Shown: positions 1 through 6,519, numbered from the stretch's first letter. The stretch: 6,680 bases of DNA from Gammaproteobacteria bacterium (GCA_024280785.1 JAJRPK010000040.1:1-6680); one strand, 5' to 3'. Notes: generated by a model from the letters alone, not told the origin. Numbers and translations: made by a program.

Positions 1-146
1 GGCGTCTTTTTTATATATCGAGATGCAGCGATTTTGGAATTCAAATTGATGGGTGACAGGATCTCGATAATATTATTTTTATAGCATTGTTTAGATACTA
101 TTGTTTTGGTAGCAGGGTATCCGATAATGCGGTAGAGCTATCCACA

Positions 147-160
147 CTGTCGAACGACAG
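147..160 (-). terminator. Small hairpin just after the hydrolase stop
   Basis: A perfect 6-bp inverted repeat (CTGTCG / CGACAG, 2-nt centre) lies 1 bp beyond the hydrolase stop codon. It would form a tight GNNC-loop hairpin in the minus-strand transcript. No T-run follows on that strand, so it is not a classic intrinsic terminator. It may act as a 3'-end stabilising hairpin or be chance. Confidence 0.25.
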
Positions 161-161
161 A

Positions 162-1121
162 TTACTGGGTATGCAGGTACTTATTTAAAAAACCAACGAC
201 TCTAAGTTCGTATTCTTCCGGGCTGTGATTAAACAAAGCGGTGTGTTCTGCGCCGTCGAGAATCCAAAAATCTTTAGGCTGGCCCGCTTTTTTATAAAGA
301 GCTTTTGACTGCCATAGTGACACAGCCTTGTCTTTGGTTCCGTGCATCAATAGCAGGGGGCGTGGAGCAATATCGGCAACAACGTCAATGGCATCCGGCT
401 CATCCATAGCATCAAATTTCTGACGAACAAAATAGGCGACCAGTTGATGGTAAGCGGTTGGAAGTTTATCAAAAAAATCGGCATCGCCTAAAACATCGAC
501 GGCACTGGCAAAAGGATTTTCGGCGATAACAACATCAATGTTTGGATTGTTTGCGGTGGCAATGATAGCGCTGACAGCTCCCATCGAAGTACCAATAACA
601 GCTATTTGCGCGAATTGATGTTTCTGTTTCATAAAAGTAACGGCAGATGAAACGTCATGGTGTGCTCGCCAGCCAAATGCGATGCCGCGAGAGTCACCGT
701 CGCTAATACCGTGCTCGCGGTAGTCAAATAATAATACCGGGTAACCGGCGCGGTGCAGCATGGGGACATGGCGCATAAAACTGCGTCTGTCGGATTCGCC
801 GCCGTGTGCCGCAATGACGGCGGCTTTGCTGTTGGTACTGCTCGGGATTAACCAGCCTCTAAGCGTTGAACCGTCTATCGCATCAAACTCGACTGTCTCG
901 AAAGCGAGCCCTAGTTCTTGTTGTGGGTCGCCGTGCATGCCCATCCAAAATTTTGGTTTAAAGGGGGCGGCATCCCGAGGATGTAACCCTTGCTCTGGTG
1001 TTTGATGAATATAACCGGGTGTGGTGAGATGAGAGGCGAAAAACCAGGCTGAACTAACCGTTAGTGCAATGAAAACGATAATAGCTATAACGATAATTCG
1101 AAAAGTGCTATGAGTTGGCAT
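162..1121 (-). CDS. Membrane-anchored alpha/beta hydrolase (319 aa)
   Basis: Serine hydrolase of the alpha/beta hydrolase superfamily, probably an esterase, lipase or peptidase-like enzyme of unknown substrate. Residues about 8-28 are a single hydrophobic segment after a short N-terminus. It lacks a clear cleavage site, so I infer an anchor with the catalytic domain on the periplasmic side. The fold motifs are in order: an HGG oxyanion-type motif at 106-108, the nucleophile elbow GTSMG with Ser179, the acid strand LLLMHGTKD with Asp264, and the catalytic His293 in DGAEH. All three triad residues are present and the protein looks complete. The overall pattern matches the family often annotated as 'alpha/beta hydrolase' or BAAT/dienelactone-hydrolase-like proteins. 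It starts 25 bp after the amidohydrolase stop on the same strand, so the two are probably cotranscribed. Its ribosome binding site is weak (GAGCGAG, about 11 nt before ATG), consistent with being the second gene of an operon. The substrate cannot be assigned. Confidence 0.9.
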   Translation of the reverse strand: MPTHSTFRIIVIAIIVFIALTVSSAWFFASHLTTPGYIHQTPEQGLHPRDAAPFKPKFWMGMHGDPQQELGLAFETVEFDAIDGSTLRGWLIPSSTNSKAAVIAAHGGESDRRSFMRHVPMLHRAGYPVLLFDYREHGISDGDSRGIAFGWRAHHDVSSAVTFMKQKHQFAQIAVIGTSMGAVSAIIATANNPNIDVVIAENPFASAVDVLGDADFFDKLPTAYHQLVAYFVRQKFDAMDEPDAIDVVADIAPRPLLLMHGTKDKAVSLWQSKALYKKAGQPKDFWILDGAEHTALFNHSPEEYELRVVGFLNKYLHTQ

Positions 1122-1146
1122 TATTATTTTTCTCGCTCAGGTCTAT

Positions 1147-2847
1147 CTATTGGTTGGGTGCGGGTTGTTGCCCTCTAACGAGTTTTCCTGGCTGAAGGCC
1201 GGTGGGCTGCCCGTTTTCCATTACTACTTGGCCGCTAACGATCATTTGTTTGTAACCACGAGTTTTTTGCATCAGCCGCTTTCCGCCAGCAGGCAGATCT
1301 TTAATGATGGTGGGTTTTTCAAGATAAAGCTCGTCATAATCGATAATATTGACATCCGCTTTCATGCCTGGAGCCAATAAGCCTCTATCGTGAAAGCCAA
1401 CGACACTGGCTGTGTCTTGAGTTTGGCTTTTTATAAGATATTCCAAAGGGATTAAATCGCCACGCGGTCGGTCGCGACCCCAGTGCGTTAATAAATAAGT
1501 GGGAAAGCTTACGTCAGAAATAAAACTCACGTGCGCACCGCCGTCACCCAATCCTGGCACGGTGTGTGGATGAACGAGCATCTCGCGTGAAACGTCGGAG
1601 TTTCCGGCCGAAAAATTTAACGCAGGATAGTACAGCATGCCTTGACCTTCGTCGCCAAGCATGACGTTCAGTGCGTAGGCAGAGGGACTTATATCAGCTA
1701 GTTTGGCCAGTGCATGGATACTATCACCACTGTCGGGTTCATAAACGGGTGGGTCATTAAGAACCCAGATTTGTTCCATCTCAAACAGGCTGTGGCCTTT
1801 CCACTCATCTAATAATTGCTTTTTAAACTCGGGGTCTTGCAATCTTTGCACTTTTTCTTCTAACGATTTCCCTACAATCTCCTGGTACGATGGGCACATT
1901 ACAAAGGGGTGATAAGTACTTTGTAGACTCAATATAATGCCCACTGGTCTTGGTGCAACCTGAGCTTTAAGTTGAATGCCTTGCTCGTTGGCCTCGCTGA
2001 TCATTTTTAATGAGCGGCGCCATTCGTCCGGTTTATTGGGTAGTTGATTGATAGTAATAGAGGCAGGGCGACCACTGCGTGCAGCCATTTGTTGGATAAG
2101 TTCAAACTCGGCGTCATGATCCTCAAAATCGCAGACCAGTTGGATTACGCCTTTGTTGGCTTGTTTTAATCCCTCAGCAATGCCCCAAAGTTCTTTTGCT
2201 GTCGCCGTCAAACTGGGAGTTGGCTCGCCGTCGGCAGATTTGTGATTGACCGTTCGCGAGGTCGTAAAACCAATGGCTCCCGCCTCGACGGCCTCTTTGG
2301 TTAAACGCGCCATTTCCGTTATTTCACTATCGCTGGGAATTTCTTGATGATCACCTCCGCGTTTTCCCATAACGTACGTTCGTAGTGCGGCATGAGGTAA
2401 CTGGGCGGCGATGTCGATGGTGTGCGACTTGCTTTCTAGTGTATCGAGAAACTCGGGAAAACTTTCCCATTGCCAATCAATACCTTCGGCCAAGGCTGTA
2501 CCGGGAATATCTTCTACACCTTCCATCAAGCGAATTAGCCAATCTTGTTGCCCGGGTTTGACGGGGGCAAAGCCAACACCACAATTGCCCATCACTACGG
2601 TGGTAACGCCGTGATAGACCGACGGAGTTAGCAATGAGTCCCATGTAGCTTGGCCGTCGTAGTGTGTGTGGATATCGACAAAGCCCGGTGTCACTAATAA
2701 ACCTTCGGCATCGATCTCGGTTTTACCGGGGCCCGCTGTGCCACCCACAGAAATGATCGTTTGACCATCGACGGCAATGTCACCTATTACGGCGGGATCA
2801 CCGCTGCCATCAATAATTTTCCCGTTGCGGATCACTAGATCGTGCAT
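1147..2847 (-). CDS. D-aminoacylase-type amidohydrolase (566 aa)
   Basis: Metal-dependent amidohydrolase-superfamily protein of the N-acyl-D-amino-acid deacylase (D-aminoacylase) branch, presumably cytoplasmic because no signal peptide is seen. Residues 1-55 form the N-terminal beta-sandwich half. The TIM-barrel begins at TPGFVDIHTHYD (residues 53-64), giving the metal-binding HxH pair His60/His62. The family cysteine follows in GNCGVGFAP (Cys89), and the late catalytic aspartate is in GDGGAHVSF (Asp435). The C-terminal sandwich half follows GLLAPGMKADVNIID (489-503). Length suits the roughly 570-residue subfamily common in actinobacteria and proteobacteria and usually annotated only as 'amidohydrolase family protein'. 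The strands that in characterised D-aminoacylases carry the other two zinc histidines read QLVCDFED (236-243) and SITINQL (263-269), without the expected histidines, so the deacylase activity and substrate should not be assumed. The start is supported by AAGGGG about 6 nt upstream and a promoter just beyond. It is first in a two-gene unit with the downstream hydrolase. Confidence 0.92.
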   Translation of the reverse strand: MHDLVIRNGKIIDGSGDPAVIGDIAVDGQTIISVGGTAGPGKTEIDAEGLLVTPGFVDIHTHYDGQATWDSLLTPSVYHGVTTVVMGNCGVGFAPVKPGQQDWLIRLMEGVEDIPGTALAEGIDWQWESFPEFLDTLESKSHTIDIAAQLPHAALRTYVMGKRGGDHQEIPSDSEITEMARLTKEAVEAGAIGFTTSRTVNHKSADGEPTPSLTATAKELWGIAEGLKQANKGVIQLVCDFEDHDAEFELIQQMAARSGRPASITINQLPNKPDEWRRSLKMISEANEQGIQLKAQVAPRPVGIILSLQSTYHPFVMCPSYQEIVGKSLEEKVQRLQDPEFKKQLLDEWKGHSLFEMEQIWVLNDPPVYEPDSGDSIHALAKLADISPSAYALNVMLGDEGQGMLYYPALNFSAGNSDVSREMLVHPHTVPGLGDGGAHVSFISDVSFPTYLLTHWGRDRPRGDLIPLEYLIKSQTQDTASVVGFHDRGLLAPGMKADVNIIDYDELYLEKPTIIKDLPAGGKRLMQKTRGYKQMIVSGQVVMENGQPTGLQPGKLVRGQQPAPNQ

Positions 2848-2865
2848 TGTTATCCCCTTAGTCTC

Positions 2866-2894
2866 TTTATATAATTCGTGGCCGGTGTTGTTAA
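2866..2894 (-). promoter_or_regulatory. Sigma70-like promoter for the amidohydrolase unit
   Basis: Read on the minus strand, TTAACA (2889-2894, five of six matches to TTGACA) is separated by exactly 17 bp from TATAAA (2866-2871, five of six matches to TATAAT). The start point would fall near 2859, giving a leader of only about 12 nt. That leader would begin at the AAGGGG ribosome binding site (2854-2859). The short leader is slightly tight, but hexamer quality and spacing are good. The long inverted repeat begins 17 bp upstream of the -35 box. Confidence 0.55.
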
Positions 2895-2910
2895 GCGGTT
2901 ATTACTACCG

Positions 2911-3028
2911 AGGTCTTTGAAAAGAGTACCCTGTATTTCAAGACACACATAAATATGTCCTTATAGCTCGGCGCTGGCATCCCTGCCAGCAACGGTCTTG
3001 AAATACAGGGTACTCTTTTCAAAGGCCT
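2911..3028. repeat. 118-bp palindromic element with three potential stems
   Basis: Two 34-bp arms, 2911-2944 and 2995-3028, are reverse complements except at one position (T2914 opposite G3025). They flank a 50-bp centre. The centre itself holds two smaller inverted repeats: ACATA/TATGT (2947-2958) and GCTGGC/GCCAGC around a 6-nt loop (2973-2990). The whole can therefore fold into a long stem topped by two hairpins, as a cruciform in DNA or a branched structure in RNA. In plus-strand RNA the single mismatch becomes a U-G pair, so all 34 positions can pair. There is no reading frame in it and no transposase nearby. It lies between two divergently transcribed genes. I infer a non-autonomous mobile palindrome (MITE-like) or dispersed intergenic repeat; family unknown. 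Confidence 0.85.
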
Positions 3029-3084
3029 TACTAGTGAGTTGTAAGCCTGCTTTTTATTACTTTAGACATTAACCGTTGACATCT

Positions 3085-3104
3085 ACCGCTAGTAACCGCT
3101 AGTA
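3085..3104. repeat. Perfect tandem 10-bp direct repeat
   Basis: ACCGCTAGTA occurs twice back to back (3085-3094, 3095-3104) about 155 bp upstream of the exonuclease start. The 10-bp period would place both copies on the same face of the helix. It could be a paired protein-binding site for the exonuclease promoter or a slippage product; two units are too few to decide. Confidence 0.6.
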
Positions 3105-3207
3105 CGTGCCGTTTGCAAGTGATACTAACAAAAATTTGCATAGGGTAGGTTATAAATAATTAAGCCTAAAGCGACTGTGATTAGCCAGTTTCGTTAGGTT
3201 TTAGAGA

Positions 3208-3235
3208 GATTTAAAGTACTTTGAGACTTTAAATC
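3208..3235. promoter_or_regulatory. 10-bp inverted repeat before the exonuclease gene
   Basis: GATTTAAAGT (3208-3217) and ACTTTAAATC (3226-3235) are perfect reverse complements around an 8-bp centre, ending 24 bp before the exonuclease ATG. The AT-rich symmetry and the position suit an operator for a dimeric repressor, or a leader hairpin upstream of the ribosome binding site. The repeat itself is directly visible; its function is inferred. Confidence 0.55.
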
Positions 3236-3259
3236 AACAACAAGTTAGGAAATTATTTT

Positions 3260-3871
3260 ATGCCACTGGCCGACACCCTCGTCATTCTCGATTTTGAAAC
3301 TACCGGCTTGTCTCCTGACATGGGCGATAGGGCTATTGAAATTGGTGCTGTGCGCATTGAAAACGGAGTCGTTGTTGAGAAATTTCAAGAGTTGATGAAC
3401 CCCGGTGAACACATTAGCCCTTTTATTGAGGACTATACGGGCATCACTAACGCGATGCTGGCCGATGCGCCGCCTTGTGAAGAGGTAATGGATAAATTTG
3501 TCGATTTTATCGGTGACGATAATTTGATCGCGCACAACGCTTCGTTTGATAAGCGGTTTCTTGATTCAGAGTTGGATCGAATTTCTCGGCGGTACACAGG
3601 AAAATTTGCCTGTTCGATGCTTGCGGCACGGCGAATTTTTCAACAAGCGCCCAATCATAAATTAGGTACTTTAGTAGAGTACGCAAATATAGATTCTAAA
3701 GGGACATTTCACCGTGCACTATATGATTCCGAAATGACAGCGAAACTGTGGATGGCGATGTTAGAGGATATTTCTCAACGCTACAAAATCTATGAAATAC
3801 CGTTTTTGTTAATGGTCAAATTGATTGGCACACCTAAAAAATCCGTACATCAGTTTTTACGGCGTTGGTAA
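3260..3871 (+). CDS. DEDDh 3'-5' exonuclease, DnaQ-like (203 aa)
   Basis: Stand-alone exonuclease of the DnaQ/RNase T superfamily, acting on 3' ends of DNA or RNA with two metal ions. All three Exo motifs are intact. Exo I is ILDFETTGL with Asp11 and Glu13, Exo II is IAHNASFD with Asp97, and Exo III is HRALYDSE with His151 and Asp156, which defines the DEDDh class. The TGIT segment at 60-63, typical of the epsilon/PolC proofreading group, is present. At 203 residues it is shorter than E. coli DnaQ (243) and has only a brief C-terminal extension (about 170-203). It could be a housekeeping epsilon paralogue used in repair rather than the replicative proofreading subunit, so no symbol is given. 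The start is supported by AGGA at 3247-3250, 9 nt before ATG. The following dehydrogenase gene is 44 bp away on the same strand with no terminator between, suggesting cotranscription. Confidence 0.92.
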   Translation: MPLADTLVILDFETTGLSPDMGDRAIEIGAVRIENGVVVEKFQELMNPGEHISPFIEDYTGITNAMLADAPPCEEVMDKFVDFIGDDNLIAHNASFDKRFLDSELDRISRRYTGKFACSMLAARRIFQQAPNHKLGTLVEYANIDSKGTFHRALYDSEMTAKLWMAMLEDISQRYKIYEIPFLLMVKLIGTPKKSVHQFLRRW

Positions 3872-3903
3872 ACTAACTATTCTTATTATCTATGATAAAA
3901 GTT

Positions 3904-3907
3904 GGAG
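3904..3907 (+). promoter_or_regulatory. Ribosome binding site that sets the dehydrogenase start
   Basis: GGAG lies 8 nt upstream of the ATG at 3916. The in-frame ATG at 3892 precedes this site and has no purine-rich motif at a proper distance. The later start is therefore preferred. Confidence 0.7.
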
Positions 3908-3915
3908 ATAAAAAA

Positions 3916-4740
3916 ATGAGTAAATCCCTTTCCTACTTTACTGATAAAACCGTAATCATAACGGGTGCTTCGGCGGGAGTCGGTGCGGCGTGTGCAAGAC
4001 AATTTGCCGAGTTGGGTGCAAATTTGGTTTTGGTCGCACGGGGGCAGGCGGCATTAGATATTATCGAAAGAGAGCTGTCAGCAATTACTGGTGTGTTAAC
4101 AGTGGCGATGAATGTCGCTAGTGCTGAAGACTGCGCGAGCTTAATGTCAAAGACGATTGAAAAATTTGGTGCGATTCATATTCTTGTTAATAACGCGGGT
4201 TTACATTGTCGGGGGTCGGTAGAAAATCAATTGCCACAGCAGTTGGCAGATATGGTGGATGTGAATTTGCGCGCACCTGTTTTTCTAACAGCCGCAGCAT
4301 TGCCTCATATTCGCCGTGCCGGGAGTGGTGCAATCGTGATGGTGGGGTCTTTAGCCGGTAGGGCGCCTATTCAAGGGGCTGCCACTTACGGAGCGACAAA
4401 AGCGGGGTTACGCTCTTTTACTTATTCTCTTGCCGACGAGCTTAGGGGGAGTGGTATTGCTGTTGGCTTAGTGTCGCCAGGGCCGATTGATACCGGTTTT
4501 ATTATGGATGAGATCGATAAAGTGGAAGATATAGTTTACTCGCAACCAATGAGTACGGCGAAGCAAGTCGCTGATGTGGTGGTACGTTTGGTTCTGGGAG
4601 AGAAGATTGAAATTTCGATGCCTTGGTTTAGTGGTAAGTTAACAACGGTTGGTTATTTGTTTCCAAGGTTTAGGCGTTTGAGCCGCGGTTTGTTGGATAG
4701 TATGGGGCGGCGGAATAAGGAGAAGTATCGTCGGCGTTAG
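3916..4740 (+). CDS. Classical short-chain dehydrogenase/reductase (274 aa)
   Basis: NAD(P)-dependent oxidoreductase of the classical SDR family, cytosolic, with unknown alcohol or ketone substrate. The Rossmann fold opens with TGASAGVG (16-23, numbered from the ATG at 3916). Arg42 after the second strand (VLVARG) favours NADP(H). NNAG is at 92-95. The catalytic tetrad is complete: Asn117, Ser145, Tyr158 and Lys162 (YGATK). SPGPIDT (187-193) is the usual motif after strand six. The last 35 or so residues are basic and end in a run of Arg/Lys (MGRRNKEKYRRR), a tail seen in a subset of SDRs annotated as ketoacyl-reductase-like; it might associate with membrane or nucleic acid, but that is speculation. 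An upstream in-frame ATG at 3892 would add eight residues (MIKVGDKK), but the ribosome binding site points to 3916. It follows the exonuclease by 44 bp and is probably cotranscribed, with no evident functional link. Confidence 0.92.
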   Translation: MSKSLSYFTDKTVIITGASAGVGAACARQFAELGANLVLVARGQAALDIIERELSAITGVLTVAMNVASAEDCASLMSKTIEKFGAIHILVNNAGLHCRGSVENQLPQQLADMVDVNLRAPVFLTAAALPHIRRAGSGAIVMVGSLAGRAPIQGAATYGATKAGLRSFTYSLADELRGSGIAVGLVSPGPIDTGFIMDEIDKVEDIVYSQPMSTAKQVADVVVRLVLGEKIEISMPWFSGKLTTVGYLFPRFRRLSRGLLDSMGRRNKEKYRRR

Positions 4741-4838
4741 ATGATGGGGCTATGGGTTTAGATTGGGGGAGGGTGAGTCTCTATCGATGCAGGTTATGGA
4801 TTTAGATTTAAAGTTATGATCTTCGATTAGAAGTGAGT

Positions 4839-4964
4839 GTCGGGGGTTGCCCGACGGCAAGTGACTTTTTTCCAACAGCAAAAAAAAGTCACCAAAAAAT
4901 GCCGTAAGCGTTCCGACGCTTAACCCCGGAAGCTTGCAAGTAGGGTTATTTGTGGACATCCACA
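4839..4964. repeat. Cluster of nested and adjacent hairpins
   Basis: Several perfect inverted repeats follow each other with almost no gap. They are: GTCGGG/CCCGAC (4839-4855, 5-nt loop); an 11-bp stem GTGACTTTTTT/AAAAAAGTCAC (4861-4892, 10-nt loop) enclosed by CGGCA/TGCCG (4855-4859 and 4900-4904); TAAGCGT/ACGCTTA (4905-4922, 4-nt loop); the palindrome CTTGCAAG (4933-4940) enclosed by AACCC/GGGTT (4922-4926, 4943-4947); and TGTGG/CCACA (4951-4964). From memory, intergenic repeats built on a GTGACTTTTTT...AAGTCACCAAAAAA core recur in many proteobacterial genomes, and this looks like a member of such a family. On the minus strand the TAAGCGT hairpin is followed after 5 nt by six Ts, so it might also stop transcription coming from gdhA. 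Confidence 0.75.
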
Positions 4965-5124
4965 TCGCGTGTTTTACACCGACTTTGGCAAGCCATTAAG
5001 AACCGTAGTTTCGTTGGTGCTTGGAACGAGTCTGGGGCGGCTCACTGATAGTGGCTCAAAGGAGTTGGGTAAAAGAAGAATCTTGCACAAACCAAAGCTA
5101 GCAACGCGAGCGCAACTAAACTAT

Positions 5125-5149
5125 AAAAAATGCTTACTGTGCGCGTAGC
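5125..5149 (-). terminator. Possible intrinsic terminator of gdhA
   Basis: Ten bases beyond the gdhA stop, the minus strand reads GCTAC, a 7-nt loop, then GTAAGC, followed by A and six Ts. The stem is short (five pairs with a bulged A), so the hairpin is weak, but the U-tract and its position fit rho-independent termination. Confidence 0.4.
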
Positions 5150-5158
5150 GGACTCTAA

Positions 5159-6502
5159 TTAAATAGCCCCATAAGCTAACATCGCATTGGCCACTTTTAT
5201 AAAACCTCCCAAATTTGCTCCTTTTACGTAATCTATATAGCCATCTTGTTCGCCGTAGGTCGCGCAGGTTTTGTGGATCTTTTCCATAATGTCTTTTAGC
5301 CGCCCCTCTAATTCTTCCGCAGACCATGCCAGCCGAATACTGTTTTGAGTCATTTCCAAACCTGATACTGCGACACCTCCCGCATTGGCGGCTTTGCCCG
5401 GCCCAAATAATAATTTGGCTTGTTGCAATACTTTTATGGCTTCGACGGTACTGGGCATATTGGCGCCTTCGCAAACGGCTATACAGCCATTGGCTAACAG
5501 TGTTTCGGCATCGGTTTTATCGAGCTCATTTTGGGTGGCGCAGGGAAAAGCCAAGTCGCCGGGAACGCCCCAAGGGCGTTTGCCACGATGAAATTCGCAC
5601 CCGTATTTTTCTGCGTAGGCTGAAATACGTCCGCGCTGTACGGTTTTTAGATTGATGACGTAGGCCAGTTTTTCGGCGTCTATACCATCCGGGTCGTAGA
5701 TAAAACCACTAGAGTCTGACAGCGTGACTACTTTGCCACCGAGTTGATTAATTTTTTCGATGCAGTATTGGGCAACATTTCCTGAGCCTGAAACCAAACA
5801 AGTTCTTCCTGCCATCGAGTCGCCTTGGTGCTGCAACATGTTCTCCATAAAAAATGCGCAGCCGTAACCGGTAGCCTCGGTCCGAATAAGGCTGCCGCCA
5901 AATTCCATGGCTTTTCCTGTTAACACACCAGTGAACTCCTGACGGATATGCTTGTATTGGCCAAACATATAACTGATTTCGCGACTGCCGACGCCGATGT
6001 CTCCAGCGGGGATATCGGTGTTGGGGCCTATGTATTTGGAGAGCTCTTGCATGAACGCTTGACAAAAACGCATCACTTCGCGGTCAGATTTCCCCTTAGG
6101 ATTGAAATCCGACCCACCTTTTCCTGATCCCATTGGCAAAGTAGTTAGGCTGTTTTTGAACGTTTGCTCAAAGCCGAGAAACTTTAGTACGGCAAGATCG
6201 ACTGATGGGTGAAATCTCAGACCACCTTTATAGGGGCCGATAGAGTTATTAAATTGAACACGATAGCCGCGATTAATACGGATATTTCCCGCATCGTCTT
6301 CCCATACGACTCTGAAGGTAAACGATCGATCGGGTTCAGTCATGCGCTCTAAAATACCCGCGTCACGGTATTTAGTATTGTCTAAAATGTAGGGGATAAC
6401 GGAATGGGCAACTTCGTAAACGGCTTGGTGAAATACTTCTTCGCCGGGGTTCCTTTTTATAAGGCCGGCCATAAAATGCTCGAGCGATAGGTCTGAGTAC
6501 AT
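5159..6502 (-). CDS. gdhA: NADP-specific glutamate dehydrogenase (447 aa)
   Basis: Catalyses reductive amination of 2-oxoglutarate with ammonia and NADPH to give L-glutamate, the high-ammonium assimilation route, as a cytosolic hexamer. The length of 447 residues equals E. coli GdhA, and long segments align without gaps. Substrate-site residues fall at the same numbers: Lys92 in GPYKGGLRFHP, Gln113 and Lys116 in GFEQTFKN, catalytic Lys128 in GKGGSDF, and Asp168 in PAGDIGVG. The Rossmann domain shows GSGNVAQ (239-245) and Asp263 in SDSSG after the second strand, as in NADP-dependent enzymes. The C-terminal part carries PCATQNELD (320-328), EGANMP (345-350) and GKAANAGGVAVSGLEM (369-384). One small difference from E. 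coli is Ser126 in MGSGKGG where E. coli has Gly. The start is set by an excellent ribosome binding site, GAGGTGAT (6508-6515), about 6 nt before ATG. Two imperfect 18-bp repeats precede it and could be regulatory. Confidence 0.98.
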   Translation of the reverse strand: MYSDLSLEHFMAGLIKRNPGEEVFHQAVYEVAHSVIPYILDNTKYRDAGILERMTEPDRSFTFRVVWEDDAGNIRINRGYRVQFNNSIGPYKGGLRFHPSVDLAVLKFLGFEQTFKNSLTTLPMGSGKGGSDFNPKGKSDREVMRFCQAFMQELSKYIGPNTDIPAGDIGVGSREISYMFGQYKHIRQEFTGVLTGKAMEFGGSLIRTEATGYGCAFFMENMLQHQGDSMAGRTCLVSGSGNVAQYCIEKINQLGGKVVTLSDSSGFIYDPDGIDAEKLAYVINLKTVQRGRISAYAEKYGCEFHRGKRPWGVPGDLAFPCATQNELDKTDAETLLANGCIAVCEGANMPSTVEAIKVLQQAKLLFGPGKAANAGGVAVSGLEMTQNSIRLAWSAEELEGRLKDIMEKIHKTCATYGEQDGYIDYVKGANLGGFIKVANAMLAYGAI

Positions 6503-6519
6503 AGAAAATCACCTCATCG

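Larger units (their letters stand above)
2848..3259. other. 412-bp divergent intergenic region
   Basis: The spacer lies between the amidohydrolase (leftward) and the exonuclease (rightward). It holds, in order: the amidohydrolase ribosome binding site and promoter; the 118-bp palindromic element; a perfect tandem 10-bp repeat (3085-3104); an AT-rich stretch with TATAAA at 3151-3156 but no convincing -35 box; and a 10-bp inverted repeat close to the exonuclease start. I see no protein-coding frame or recognisable RNA gene in it. Confidence 0.8.
4741..5158. other. 418-bp convergent intergenic region
   Basis: The spacer lies between the dehydrogenase (rightward) and gdhA (leftward). The first about 100 bp show nothing notable. 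The centre (4839-4964) is a hairpin cluster described separately. From about 4965 to 5120 I see only a small inverted repeat (CACT/AGTG near 5043-5053). A possible gdhA terminator is at 5125-5149. A stop-free plus-strand frame from 4924 to 5148 has no ATG or good start signal and resembles nothing I know, so no gene is called. Confidence 0.75.

Noticed and set aside
1..84. Possible C-terminal end of a plus-strand gene at the left edge
   Set aside because: Frame 1 is open for 27 codons, but the sequence is AT-rich, the other frames are also open for a while, and the translation shows no recognisable motif.
2887..3050. Integron attC site as an explanation for the palindrome
   Set aside because: GTTAAGC near 2890 fits the GTTRRRY core box, but it lies on the wrong side for the palindrome. 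No matching RYYYAAC box sits at the other end. The near-perfect 34-bp arms are also unlike the bulged attC structure.
3151..3156. TATAAA as the -10 box of the exonuclease promoter
   Set aside because: No acceptable -35 hexamer occurs 16-18 bp upstream, so a promoter was not called.
3892..3915. Upstream ATG as the dehydrogenase start
   Set aside because: The ribosome binding site lies downstream of this ATG and correctly spaced for the one at 3916. The extra eight residues precede the usual SDR N-terminus.
4750..4965. 71-codon minus-strand reading frame across the hairpin cluster
   Set aside because: It is translated straight through stacked inverted repeats, including poly-Phe and poly-Leu from the A/T runs. 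It has no convincing ribosome binding site and lies within a probable dispersed repeat. Such frames are frequent false gene calls.
4924..5148. Stop-free plus-strand frame of 75 codons in the convergent spacer
   Set aside because: It has no ATG and no upstream ribosome binding site, runs through the hairpins, and encodes nothing recognisable. It may be a decayed remnant but cannot be supported as a gene.
5121..6065. Additional minus- and plus-strand reading frames inside gdhA
   Set aside because: They overlap a well-conserved gdhA in other frames and have compositions rich in Arg/Ser/Cys typical of out-of-frame translation.
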